A program made the translations under genes and the position numbers. Of a stretch of DNA of 64,000 nucleotides, positions 26,662-36,500 are shown one piece after another. Every line of letters starts with the position of its first letter. Within the stretch, counting starts at the first letter, position 1. The stretch covers positions 62,001-126,000 of the forward strand of contig CAVXTD010000021.1 of assembly GCA_963764565.1 (NCBI GenBank), in the 5' to 3' direction. The notes below the pieces were generated by a model. That model searched no databases and was not told where the DNA came from. It saw nothing but the letters and a program-made list of their open reading frames with translations. Source of the DNA: DATBLE01 sp963764565. Lineage in GTDB: Bacteria; Actinomycetota; Thermoleophilia; Gaiellales; Gaiellaceae.

Positions 26662-27525
26662 ATGAGCAGCACCTCGACCGGCACGACAGCGATCACCGAG
26701 CACGAGGCGGCGCAGATCGAGCGCGCGAACGCGTCCACCGCCAAGCCGGTCGTGTTCGTGCACGGCCTGTGGCTGCTGCCGAGTAGCTGGGAGCGTTGGG
26801 CGGCGCTCTTCGAAGAGGCGGGCTACGTCGCCGTCTCACCCGGTTGGCCGGACGACCCCGAGACGGTCGCCGAGGCGAAGGAGCATCCCGAGGTGTTCGC
26901 GCACAAGAGCGTCGGCCAGGTCGCCGACCATTTCGCCGGGATCATTCGCCGGCTGAAGCGGAAGCCGGCCGTGATCGGCCACTCCTTCGGCGGACTCTTG
27001 ACCGAGATCCTTGCCGGTCGCGGGCGGGCCGCCGCCTCGGTCGCGATCAGCCCCGCGCCGTTCCGCGGCGTGCTGCCGCTGCCGATCTCCGCCCTGCGAT
27101 CGGCGTCGCCCGTGCTCGGGAACCCGGCCAACTACAACCGCGCCGTCCCGCTGACCTACGACCAGTTCCGCTACGCATTCGCGAACGCCGTCGACGAGGA
27201 CGAGGCGAAGTCCCTGTACGAGACCTACTCGGTGCCGGGCCCCGGCACGCCTCTCTTCCAGGCCGCGACCGCGAACCTGAACCCGTGGACGGAGGTCAAG
27301 GTCGACACGAAGAACCCGAAGCGCGGGCCGCTGCTGATCGTCTCCGGCGAGAAGGACCACACCGTTCCCAAGGCAATCGCCAAAGCGTCGTTCAAGAAAG
27401 AGAAGCGCAACTCGGGCGTGACCGAGTTTGTCGAGATCAAGGGGCGCGGCCACGCGCTCACGATCGACAGCGGGTGGCGCGAGGTCGCCGACACCGCCCT
27501 CGCCTTCGTCCAGCGGTTCGTCTGA
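26662..27525 (+). CDS. Alpha/beta-hydrolase
   Basis: The product is 287 aa with a GAAAGGAGG ribosome site before the ATG. Motifs: the oxyanion-hole HGLWLLPSSWERW, nucleophile elbow GHSFGG, the acid region 'IVSGEKDHTVP' and a C-terminal 'IKGRGHALTIDSGW' supplying the catalytic His. No secretion signal. It resembles esterase/haloperoxidase-like alpha/beta hydrolases found throughout actinobacteria; the substrate is unknown. It is followed 4 bases later by the UBP zinc-finger gene. Confidence 0.88.
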   Translation: MSSTSTGTTAITEHEAAQIERANASTAKPVVFVHGLWLLPSSWERWAALFEEAGYVAVSPGWPDDPETVAEAKEHPEVFAHKSVGQVADHFAGIIRRLKRKPAVIGHSFGGLLTEILAGRGRAAASVAISPAPFRGVLPLPISALRSASPVLGNPANYNRAVPLTYDQFRYAFANAVDEDEAKSLYETYSVPGPGTPLFQAATANLNPWTEVKVDTKNPKRGPLLIVSGEKDHTVPKAIAKASFKKEKRNSGVTEFVEIKGRGHALTIDSGWREVADTALAFVQRFV

Positions 27526-27529
27526 GCCG

Positions 27530-27805
27530 GTGGACGCTCCTGTCTGTACCCACCTCGACAGCATCCGCGTCACGGCTCTCCCGGACCCGATCGCGGGCTG
27601 CGAGGAATGCCTGAAGACCGGCGACCGCTGGCTCCACCTGCGGATGTGCGAGACCTGCGGAAAGATCGGGTGCTGCGACTCCTCGCCGAACCGGCACGCA
27701 TCCCGGCACGCCGGCGAGGAGGGCCACCCGATCGCCCGCTCCGCCGAGCCCGGCGAGGACTGGAGCTGGTGCTACGTAGACGAGGTCGCGTTCGTCGTCG
27801 GATGA
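27530..27805 (+). CDS. UBP-type zinc-finger protein
   Basis: The product is 91 aa from GTG 27530-27532. The pattern C-x-H near the N-terminus, 'CEECLKTGDRWLHLRMCETC' and 'CCDSSPNRHASRHAGEEGHP' is the ZnF-UBP (HIT-like binder of C-terminal Gly in eukaryotes) fold. Bacterial stand-alone copies occur widely in actinobacteria with no established role. Its TGA overlaps the ATG of the DUF5996 gene (ATGA), so expression is coupled. Confidence 0.88.
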   Translation: MDAPVCTHLDSIRVTALPDPIAGCEECLKTGDRWLHLRMCETCGKIGCCDSSPNRHASRHAGEEGHPIARSAEPGEDWSWCYVDEVAFVVG

Positions 27806-28740
27806 CCACGCTCCCGCCGCTGCCCTTCCCCGAGTGGGAGCCGACGAAGGAGACGCTCCACCTCTGGGCGCAGATCGTCGGCAAGGTGAAGATGGCCTCG
27901 ACGCCGCCGCGGAACCACTGGTGGCACGTGCCGCTGTATGCCGACGTGCGCGGCCTGACCACACGTCTGCTGCACGGCCCCGACGGCACGGGCTTCGAGA
28001 TTCGCTTCGACTTCGTCGAGCACCGGCTCGTCGTCGAGACGCCGTCCGCGACCGAGTCGTTCGCGCTCGCGGACGGGCTCACCGTCGCCGATTTCGACGC
28101 GCAGCTGCACGCGGTGCTCGCCCGCCTCGGCCTCGACGTCGCGATCGTGGAGACGCCGTTCGGCGTGCCGATGAAGACGCCGTTCCCGGACGACCGCGAG
28201 CACGCCTCCTACGACCGCGACGCGGTCGAGCGGTTCTGGCGCGTGCTCGACTGGAGCGCGAGCGTGCTCGAGGAGTTCAGCGGCTGGTTCTGCGGCAAGA
28301 CGAGCCCGGTGCACCTCTTCTGGCACTCCTTCGACCTCGCGCTCACGCGGTTCAGCGGGCGGCGGGCTCCGGATCTGCCGGACGCCGACCCGGTGACGCG
28401 GGAGGCCTACACGCACGAGGTCGTCTCGTTCGGCTTCTGGGCGGGCGACCAGAACGTGCGCGAGCCGAGCTACTACTCGTACACGGCTCCGGAGCCGGAC
28501 GGCCTGCGCGACCGGGCGCTCCGCCCCGAGCAGGCCTTCTGGACCGAGCAGGGCGCCGGCTCGCTCGCGATCCTCCGCTACGAGGACGTGCGCACGGCCG
28601 CCGACCCGCGCTCGACGCTGCTGGCCTTCCTGGAGAGCGCCTACGAAGCGGGCGCCGACGCCGCCGGCTGGAATCGCGGAGAGCTCGCGTCGTCCGCGTG
28701 CCCCAAGCCTGCACAGCTGCTCGACCTGCTCTCGACGTGA
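27802..28740 (+). CDS. DUF5996-family protein
   Basis: The product is 312 aa. The N-terminus TTLPPLPFPEWEPTKETLHL, the region 'PPRNHWWHVPLYADVRGLTT', 'GWFCGKTSPVHLFWHSFDLA' and 'YTHEVVSFGFWAGDQNVREP' are characteristic of DUF5996, a cytosolic family of unknown function. The concentration of Trp, His and Phe suggests a ligand-binding pocket, which is inference. The start overlaps the upstream stop. Confidence 0.8.
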   Translation: MTTLPPLPFPEWEPTKETLHLWAQIVGKVKMASTPPRNHWWHVPLYADVRGLTTRLLHGPDGTGFEIRFDFVEHRLVVETPSATESFALADGLTVADFDAQLHAVLARLGLDVAIVETPFGVPMKTPFPDDREHASYDRDAVERFWRVLDWSASVLEEFSGWFCGKTSPVHLFWHSFDLALTRFSGRRAPDLPDADPVTREAYTHEVVSFGFWAGDQNVREPSYYSYTAPEPDGLRDRALRPEQAFWTEQGAGSLAILRYEDVRTAADPRSTLLAFLESAYEAGADAAGWNRGELASSACPKPAQLLDLLST

Positions 28741-28809
28741 ACTGGGCGGGCGGCTGACGCTCGGCTAGGGTCCCGCAGGACGACGGACGGCAACAGCGAA
28801 AACCCCGGA

Positions 28810-30292
28810 ATGGCAAAGCCGCGCATCTCGGCTGGTCTGTCGCCGTCTTGGCTCGCATACGCGCGTTCTGTGGACCGCGGTCATTCTGGCCGTCGCGCTA
28901 ACGACAGCCTCAGCAGCGGCATCGCCCCCGGCTGCCGCGTCGGCGTCGGCATCAGCAGCCTGTAAGCCGGCTCAGTATCGCGTCAAGCGCGGCGACACGC
29001 TCTACGCGCTCGCACTGCGATTCGGCACGACCGCGAAGGCGCTCGCACGGGCGAACTCACTCGATCCGGATGGGATTCTCCTCGCCGGGGCCGTCCTGAA
29101 GATCCCCCGTGCGGGATGCAAGACCGTCAAGGACGCCGCTACCGCCCGCAGCGGCCAGAGCCCACTCGTCGCCTCGCTCGACCAGGCGATCGCGGTGCCG
29201 GGGGTCTCGCGCGAGCGGACCGGCGTTGTCGTCGTCGACCTCGACGCGAACAGCGTGATCTTCGCCCTGAACCGGGAGCTCGCCCTCGAGCCGGCCTCGA
29301 CCGAGAAGCTGTCCGTTGCGATCACCGCGCTTCAGCGGCTCGGCGGCGGCTTTCGCACGTACACCGACGTGCTCGGGCAGGGCTCCTTCGCCAGGGGAAG
29401 ATGGCGAGGCGATCTCGTGCTCAAGGGCTACGGCGATCCGGCACTGACCACCGCCGGCCTCGACGGGCTCGCCCGAGCCGTGCGCAAGCGCGGGATCCAA
29501 ACCATCACCGGCAGGGTGGTCGGCGACGAGTCCTACTTCGACGCCGTCCGCACCTGCCCCGGCTGGAAGCCCTCGTTCGCGAAGGACGAGTCGCCGCTTC
29601 TGTCCGCCCTCGTCGTCAACCGCGGCCTGTTCGACGGGCGTGCGACCGACTCCCCGGCGCTGGCCGCAGCGACCCTGTTCACGCGCGCGCTCCGCCGAGC
29701 CGGGATCGCCGTCTCCGGCGAGCCCGCCGTCGGCACTGCGCCCGCCGCCGCCCTTCGGCTCGCCCACCGGGCCTCGCCGCCGCTCACGAAGCTGCTCGCG
29801 CAGATGGACACCTGGAGCGACAACTTCATCGCCGAGATGCTGCTCAAGCAGATCGGCGCGCGCCTGAGCGGGCGCGGCAGCACCGCCGCCGGCGCGGCAG
29901 TGGTCGGCGCCACCCTCTCGGCGCACGGCGTGCCCTTGACCGGCGTCCTGCTCGCCGACGGGTCGGGACTGTCGAGCCTCAACCGGCTGACGGCCCGGTC
30001 GCTGGCGGCAATGCTCCAGACGATCTGGCACGAGCCGAAGCTGCGCCCGCTGCTGAGCTCATTTGCGGTCGCGGGCGCGACCGGAACGCTGCGCCACCGT
30101 CTGCTCGGCGTCTCGCGAAACACGCTCGTCCGCGGGAAGACCGGCACGACCGACAACTCGTCGGCGCTCGCCGGCTTCGTCGGCTCTCGGTTCGCCTTCG
30201 CCGTGCTCAGCAACGGCGCGCCGGTCGACTGGCAGGCCGCGCACGTCCTCCAGGACCGGGTCGCGATGGCGCTGCTCGGCGCCGTCACGTAG
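28810..30292 (+). CDS. dacB: LysM-containing D-Ala-D-Ala carboxypeptidase (PBP4/DacB type), frameshifted at the signal peptide
   Basis: This serine peptidase S13 trims or cross-links peptidoglycan. Active-site motifs: SxxK as 'STEKLSVAI', SxN as 'TWSDNFIAEML', and KTG as 'RGKTGTTDNSSALAG'. A LysM module at residues about 40-85 ('YRVKRGDTLYALALRFGTT') precedes the catalytic part and would anchor it to the wall. The ATG at 28810 reads MAKPRISAGLSPSWLAYARS. One base near 28866 shifts it into the signal-like VLWTAVILAVALTTASAAAS, which has no start of its own. LysM-PBP4 fusions are unusual but plausible. Confidence 0.85.
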
Positions 30293-30410
30293 CGTCGCGC
30301 CGGTGCCTCACGCGATCAACGCGACCAGAGTGGCGTTCTCGCCGAGGCGCGGGTAGCGGGCACAGAGCTCGAATCGTGATCGCCTGAGCACGGACTCTAC
30401 GCACGCGGGT

Positions 30411-30695
30411 TCAACGCGATGCGCCGAGACGACGCACGGCAGCCCGTAGCAGCATCGCCCAGGAGAGGAGGATGCCGGCGGCGCCGGCGGCGACGACCAC
30501 GAGCGCGAGCACGAGCAGACCGAGGAGAAGGACGAGGACCATCAGGACGAGGAGAAGCGGCGCGACAGCGATCGCCAGCAGCGGCGAGCGAGGCGCGATC
30601 GATCGGACTCGCCGCTGCGGGCCGATCAGAATCTGGGCGTAGATCCGCCGGCGGGCGGGCGAGGGACGTTGCAGCAATGGGTGCCGTGGCGCCAT
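30411..30695 (-). CDS. Small membrane protein, unknown
   Basis: The product is 94 aa from ATG 30693-30695; the frame is open further upstream but without coding character. A basic N-terminus (APRHPLLQRPSPARRRIYAQ) precedes a long hydrophobic stretch of about 45 residues (residues 38-82) that would cross the membrane twice. No family is recognised. It is divergent from the giant operon, with its start 24 bases from the -35 box. Confidence 0.5.
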   Translation of the reverse strand: MAPRHPLLQRPSPARRRIYAQILIGPQRRVRSIAPRSPLLAIAVAPLLLVLMVLVLLLGLLVLALVVVAAGAAGILLSWAMLLRAAVRRLGASR

Positions 30696-30718
30696 CACCG
30701 AATCCTCGCAGGTTCCTG

Positions 30719-30747
30719 TTGACACGATTTCCGGCTCGGCGTATGTT
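30719..30747 (+). promoter_or_regulatory. Near-consensus vegetative promoter for the giant-protein operon
   Basis: TTGACA at 30719-30724, a 17-base spacer, then TATGTT at 30742-30747. The -35 is a perfect consensus and the -10 matches at four positions including the key T-A...T. In a genome this GC-rich such a match is notable. It is placed about 120 bases before the leader ORF and about 180 before the first structural gene. Confidence 0.6.
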
Positions 30748-30865
30748 CGCGCCCACACCAGAGACGGCGGTCTCGCCCGGACGGTCTCTCTCATCTGCGG
30801 CGGAGAGGCGGGCAGGTGCCGACCGAGCACCGCCTCTGTCGAAACGCCGCAACCCGAAGGGAGAC

Positions 30866-30937
30866 ATGAGGCAAGAAGACGCCGGGCGAGGCGCCGCCAG
30901 GCGCCGATTCACCGTCGCCGGGGACGCCGGTGCCTGA
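30866..30937 (+). CDS. Short leader ORF coupled to the giant-protein operon
   Basis: A 23-codon frame starting MRQEDAGRGA has a strong GAAGGGAG ribosome site 4 bases upstream of its ATG. Its TGA (30935-30937) ends 8 bases inside the following gene, which has a GTG start and no good ribosome site of its own. This geometry suggests translational coupling. It could alternatively be the true N-terminus of the next gene if one base were missing, but the next gene's GTG start fits its family well. Confidence 0.45.
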   Translation: MRQEDAGRGAARRRFTVAGDAGA

Positions 30938-33530
30938 CCTGCCGCTCCTGCTCCTCGGACCGGTGCTGCGCCGCGTCGAGCCTCGCCATGCCTCGGTCTT
31001 CGTCGCGACGCACCAGCCGGCGAGCGTCCGCGTCGCGCTGTTCGACGGACAGGTCGACGCCACCGCGCCTCCACCGGAGCTCGCACACAACCAGACCCAC
31101 ACGACGCGGTTCGCGGCCGGGTTCCACGCAGTCGTCGTCACGGTCGACCTCGAAGACACCGCAGCGCTCCAGCCGGCGCACCTCTACTCCTACGACCTCC
31201 AGATCACGCCCGACGGCGGAACCGCGCAGTCGCTGAAGGACCTCGGCCTCCTTGCGGACTCGACCCTGGACGGATACGGCAAGGTCGATCCCGCGAAGCA
31301 AGAGGTCGAGGTCGATGCGATCGGGTACGCCGAGAACCGGCTCCCGTCGTTCGTGACGTGCCCGGCACAGCTCGAGGAGCTCGTCCTCGCGCACGCCTCG
31401 TGCCGCAAGCCGCACGGCAGCGGGCACCCGGCGCTGCGCAACCTCGACAGCCTCATCGACGACCTCGACGGCGCGATCGAGGGACGGCCGCACATGCTGT
31501 TCCTGACCGGCGACCAGATCTACGCCGACGATGTCGCGACGGCGCTGCTGCCCGGGCTGACCGCCCTCGGAATCGAGCTGCTCGGCGACGTCGAGCGGGT
31601 CCCGCCCCCCGTCCCCCACATTCCCGACCCGGGCGACGATCCCAACCTCCTCGTCAACCAGACCGTCCTCCCTGCCGGCTTTCGCCAGCGCGTGACGGGC
31701 CGCGCGGGCTTCACCTCCGATTGGGCCGCGAGCCATCTGATCGGCTTCGGCGAGTTCCTGGCGATGTACTGCGCCGCCTGGAATCCGGTGCTGTGGCCCG
31801 TGCTTGCCGTCGCCGACAGCAGCGACCCGGGCCTCCACGCCGACCTGCGCCAGCGGCTGTCCGACGACGCCGATCACGCGCCCGACGGAGCGCCGGTGGC
31901 GCTCGGCAGGCCGTCGCCGGACGCCCCCGCCGAGATCGTCACGCCGCTGTACGGCGGCACGCAGCCGGCGGCAGACGCCCTCCAGGAAGCGCGCCTGGAG
32001 TTCCTGGCCGCGAAGGACCTGCTCGACGAGTTCCGGCGTGAGGTGCCGCGGGTCCGGCGCCTGCTGGCCAACGTGCCGACGTACATGATCTGCGACGACC
32101 ACGACGTCACCGACGACTGGTTCATGACCGGCCGCATCCGCGGCGCCACGACCGGCAGCGACTTCGGCCGCGCGCTGATCCGCAACGCGCTCGCAGCTCA
32201 CACCGTCTGCCAGGCGTGGGGGAACCTGCCACAGCGGTGGTCGACCGACGCCGACCGCCGGGCGCTGCTCGACGGCATCGCGGCCATGTTCCCCGACGGC
32301 TGGAACGGCGGGCTTCCGTCCGCGGCGGGCGCCGACGCCGTCGACCGCGTGCTCGGCCTGCACCCCGACGCCGAGCCGCTGCTGGACTTCTCGTTCAGCG
32401 TCGACGGGCCTCAGCATCGGGTGCGCGTTCTCGACACGCGAACTCGCCGCCAGTACGACACCCCCGACGCCTCCCCCGGCCTGCTCACGCAAGCCGCGCT
32501 CGACGCGCAGCTGCCGCTCGCGGACGACCTGCCCGAAGGCCACGTACTCGTCGTCGTCTCCCCGGCGCCGGTGTTCGGCCCGCCGCTCCTGACCGACATC
32601 GGCGGCCCGCTGCTCGTCAGCAAGCACGACGTGCTGAACATCGCCTGGTCGGAGAGCGAGCGAGCGCTGGAGCGCGACGTCACCGGCCTACAGCTCGGGT
32701 CGCCGGCGGGAAAGCAGTACTACGACGTCGAGCACTGGGCCGCGCACCCAGCGGCGTTCGAGCGGCTGCTCGACCGCCTCGCGCGGCACCCGCGCGTCGT
32801 CGTGCTCGGCGGCGACGTCCACTACGGAGGCGCCTACGCGATGGACTGGACCGGCGCCGGGCGCACGAGCCGGATCGTGCACTTCACGTCGAGCGCCGCG
32901 CGCAACGAGTGGACCGACAGCGCCGCGCACATCGGCTCCCCCGGGATCGTCCACAACCTGATCGCGCTGAACGGCATCGCCACCGGCCTCCAGAACATCG
33001 GCCTGCCGATGACCCGCCTGGGCTGGAGCGCGACGCTGCCGCCCGTCGTGACCGGCCTCGACGGCGAGCCGCCCGCGACGCGGCTGCGCGTCCAGACCGG
33101 ACCGGTGCTGCTCTCCGACGAGCACTTCCGTGCCCAGCACGCGCTGACCCGGGCGCCGGAGTGGCTCTGGCGGGCGGAGCCGATCGTCGACACGCGCGCG
33201 CCCGCCGACCGGCCGGCTGCGGCGCAGGTCGCCGAGCCGGCCGCCGACCTGCCCGACGACGGCGGCGCCGTACGTCAGTACGGCGATCTCGCAGCGATGC
33301 ACGTGCAGGGTCTGCGCACGGCGGCCGTCGCGCGCGGCCTCCAGTTCCTCAACAACGTCGGCGTGATCACGTTCGCGACGGCCGCGGACGGGATCCACGT
33401 CAGCCAGGCGCTGCTCTCACTGCGCAACCGGCCCGACCCCAACGAGCACGGCGCCGCCTACATCGTCCACGAGACGCGCCTGGAGCCCGAACCGGTGCCG
33501 GTCCCGGCGAACGTCGGGCCGGGAGCCTGA
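30930..33530 (+). CDS. PhoD-like metallophosphatase, first gene of the giant-protein operon
   Basis: The product is 866 aa. Residues 1-130 look like the beta-sandwich that precedes PhoD domains (LPLLLLGPVLRRVEPRHASV). Metal-ligand motifs follow in the expected order: HASCRKP at residue 155, GDQIYADD at 194, DDHDVTDD at 389, and GGDVHYGG at 628. PhoD-type enzymes are calcium/iron phosphodiesterases or phosphatases, usually Tat-exported; this one has no signal peptide, so it should act in the cytosol or be exported with partners. The last 200 residues extend beyond the usual fold. It is intact, with 9 bases between its stop and the next start. The family call is firm; the substrate is unknown. 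Confidence 0.85.
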   Translation: MPDLPLLLLGPVLRRVEPRHASVFVATHQPASVRVALFDGQVDATAPPPELAHNQTHTTRFAAGFHAVVVTVDLEDTAALQPAHLYSYDLQITPDGGTAQSLKDLGLLADSTLDGYGKVDPAKQEVEVDAIGYAENRLPSFVTCPAQLEELVLAHASCRKPHGSGHPALRNLDSLIDDLDGAIEGRPHMLFLTGDQIYADDVATALLPGLTALGIELLGDVERVPPPVPHIPDPGDDPNLLVNQTVLPAGFRQRVTGRAGFTSDWAASHLIGFGEFLAMYCAAWNPVLWPVLAVADSSDPGLHADLRQRLSDDADHAPDGAPVALGRPSPDAPAEIVTPLYGGTQPAADALQEARLEFLAAKDLLDEFRREVPRVRRLLANVPTYMICDDHDVTDDWFMTGRIRGATTGSDFGRALIRNALAAHTVCQAWGNLPQRWSTDADRRALLDGIAAMFPDGWNGGLPSAAGADAVDRVLGLHPDAEPLLDFSFSVDGPQHRVRVLDTRTRRQYDTPDASPGLLTQAALDAQLPLADDLPEGHVLVVVSPAPVFGPPLLTDIGGPLLVSKHDVLNIAWSESERALERDVTGLQLGSPAGKQYYDVEHWAAHPAAFERLLDRLARHPRVVVLGGDVHYGGAYAMDWTGAGRTSRIVHFTSSAARNEWTDSAAHIGSPGIVHNLIALNGIATGLQNIGLPMTRLGWSATLPPVVTGLDGEPPATRLRVQTGPVLLSDEHFRAQHALTRAPEWLWRAEPIVDTRAPADRPAAAQVAEPAADLPDDGGAVRQYGDLAAMHVQGLRTAAVARGLQFLNNVGVITFATAADGIHVSQALLSLRNRPDPNEHGAAYIVHETRLEPEPVPVPANVGPGA

Positions 33531-33539
33531 GGATCTACC

Positions 33540-36500
33540 GTGGCGAATGACCTCCTGACCGAGCTCGTCGCCGGGCTCGCCGACCTCGGGCGCGAGATCG
33601 GCGTGCGCCTCGGCGACCCGGTCGCGCGCGAGGTGCTCATGGGGCAGGCCGGCCAGCCCGCCCCGGCCGGCGCGCCGCCCCCGTCCGCCGACACGGCGAA
33701 CCTGCTCCAGGGGCTGCACGACCGGGCGCGCGCAGGCCAGGCCAGCGGCGACGCGAATGCGCTCGAGCTGCTCGCCGAGCTCTCGGAGGCGATGATCGCG
33801 CTCGTCGCCTACGTGCAGCAGGCGATGTCGCTGCACAGCGCCGACGACGCCTGGAACCTCGTCGCGACGTACCTCGACGTCGTCGCGATCGACCGCATCC
33901 GCCGCCGCGACCCGACCTGGGTCGCGCTGCTCCAGGCGCTGCACCTCGTGTCGGAGGACCGCCTGCTGGTCGCCGACCTGATCCGCGCACGCGAGAGCTG
34001 GGGGAGCTTCCTGCTCGGGCACCCCGCCGACGACGACGCGAAGGCCGACAACTGGTCGATCATCCTCGCGGCCGCGCTCGCGGGCGTGGGCGCGATCGTC
34101 CCTGTCGCGGACGACCGGGGCCGGGCGTTCAACGTGCAGATGCTCTTCGGCTGGGACCCGGAGCCGGCGCCGACCCACCCGCACGCGACGCACGTCCTCC
34201 AGCGGATGGCGACCGTCGTCTTCACGCACCGCGACGGCCCGGTCGAGGAGCACGCGGGCATCTCCGCGGTCGTCGTGCCCCCGGCCGACGGCGGCTGGGG
34301 GATGTTCTTCGCGCTCGACCTCGGCACCGGCATCACCTTCCCGGTCAAGAAGCACCTCGAGCTCGTGCTGGAGGCGGACCTGCCGAACGCGTTCGACCTC
34401 TTCACCGGCTCGGACATCGTGCCCGGGTTCACGAACATCTCCGCAACCGGCGCGAGCGCGAAGATCGCGCTCCGGCGCAAGCAGGAGGCGGCGGACCACT
34501 GGACGATCGGATCCGACGACAAGATCCATCTCGAGATCGGCACCTTCCAGCTGGGGCTCGAGTTGGGCGACCCGAGCCGGCTTCGCCTCGCGGTCGGCGA
34601 CGGCGCGCTGGTGCTGCCCCGCGAGGCGATGGGCTTCCTCGGCTCGGTCCTGCCGAGCGACGGCGCGAAGTTCACCTTCGACGTCGACCTGACGATCGAC
34701 GCTCGCGGCCGGCTGACCTTCGCCGGCGGAGCCGGGATGACGGTCACGGTCCCGGTGAACGAGTCGATCGGCGTGCTGACGGTGCGCAGCGTGACGATCG
34801 CGCTCGCGCTCGAGGACGGCCCGGGCGGGCCTGCCGCGTCGCTGAGCGCGACCGCCGCCTTCGGCGTCGCCTTCGGATCAGCATTCCGCGTCGTCGTCGA
34901 CCGCATCGGCGCGAAGCTGGCGTGGACGCTCCCGTCCTCGCCGACGACCAACGGAGCGCCGGTCGTGCACGGCAACCTCGGCCCGGCCGGCGACCTCTCG
35001 CTCGACTTCGTCCCACCGCGCGGGATCGGCATCTCGCTGGACATCGGGCCGGTCAAGGGCGGCGGCTTCCTGTTCTTCGACCCGCCCCACCGGACGTACG
35101 GCGGCGTGCTCGAGGCGTCGCTCGCCCTCTGCGCCAAGGGGATCCAGATCAAGGCCGCCGGACTGCTGCGCGAGACCGACGACGGCTGGTCGTTCGTGCT
35201 CATCGTCTCGGCGGAGTTCGAGCCGGGAATCGAGATCTTCCTCGGCCTGACGCTCGACGGAGTCGGTGGGATGGTCGGGATCAACGTCTCCGTCGACCTG
35301 GGGAAGCTCCAGGCCGGCCTCCACGACGGCGCGATCGGCCGCCTGCTCTTCCCCGACGACCCGGTCGCGAACGCGCCGGCGATCATCGAGACGATGGCGG
35401 CGGTGTTCCCGTCGCGGCCCGGCGGCTGGGTGGCGGGGCCGATGCTGCAGCTCGGCTGGGGGCGGCCGAACTCGTTCGTCAAGCTCTCGGTCGCAGTCGT
35501 GCTGGCATTTCCGTCGCCGGCGCTGCTCGCGATCCTCGGGCGCTTCCGCCTCGCCGTTCCCAACCCCGACCTCGCGATCGTCGACGTCAAGGCCGACTTT
35601 CTCGGCGTGATCTCGTTCGAAGAGCCGACGGTGTCGTTCGACGCCTCGCTCGTCGACAGCAGGCTCGCCGCCTTCGTGCTCACGGGCGACATGGCGATGC
35701 GGGCGAGCGCGCAGGGATTCCTCCTCTCGATCGGCGGGTTCAATCCGGCCTTCACGCCGCCGCAGCCGGTGCCGGCGCTGCGGCGCCTCGCGATCGACAT
35801 CTCCGCGAACCCGATCACGAAGATCCGCGCCGAGGCCTACCTCGCGGTCACCTCGAACACGTTCCAGGTCGGCCTCCACGCCTCGCTCGACATCGACGCG
35901 GGGCCGGCGTCGATCCACGGCTGGCTCGACTTCGACGCGCTCGTGCAGTGGGAGCCGAAGTTCCACTTCTCGATCCACATGGACATCGGCCTCGAGCTTC
36001 GCGTCGGCGGCACGTCGGTCGCCGGAGTGTCGGTCGATCTCCTGCTCGAGGGCCCCGGCCCCTGGCACGCGAAGGGGAGGGCGAGCCTGCACTTCCTGTT
36101 CTTCACCGTGCACGCCGGCTTCGAGGTGACGTGGGGCGAGATCGAGGCGGCCGACACGCCGCCCGAGATCGACGTCCCGGCGCAGGTGGCGGCGGCGCTA
36201 CGGGAGCCAGGCGCGTGGACGGCGGTTGCGCCCGACGGCGACGCACTCGTTACCTTCCGGACGGTCCAGCGGCAGGAGATCGGCGTCCACCCGTACGGAC
36301 AGCTGAGCGTGCGCCAGCAGGCGGTCCCGCTCGGGATCCCGGTGACGCGAGTCGGCCGCAGCCACGTGAAGGGCGGGACCGCGACCGTGACGGTGTCGCC
36401 GATCGCGGGCGCACCGGCCTCGGCCCCGACGATGGGCCAGTTCGCGAGCGCGCAGTTCCAGGACCTGAGCGACGACGAGAAGCTCTCCCGTCCGTCGTTC

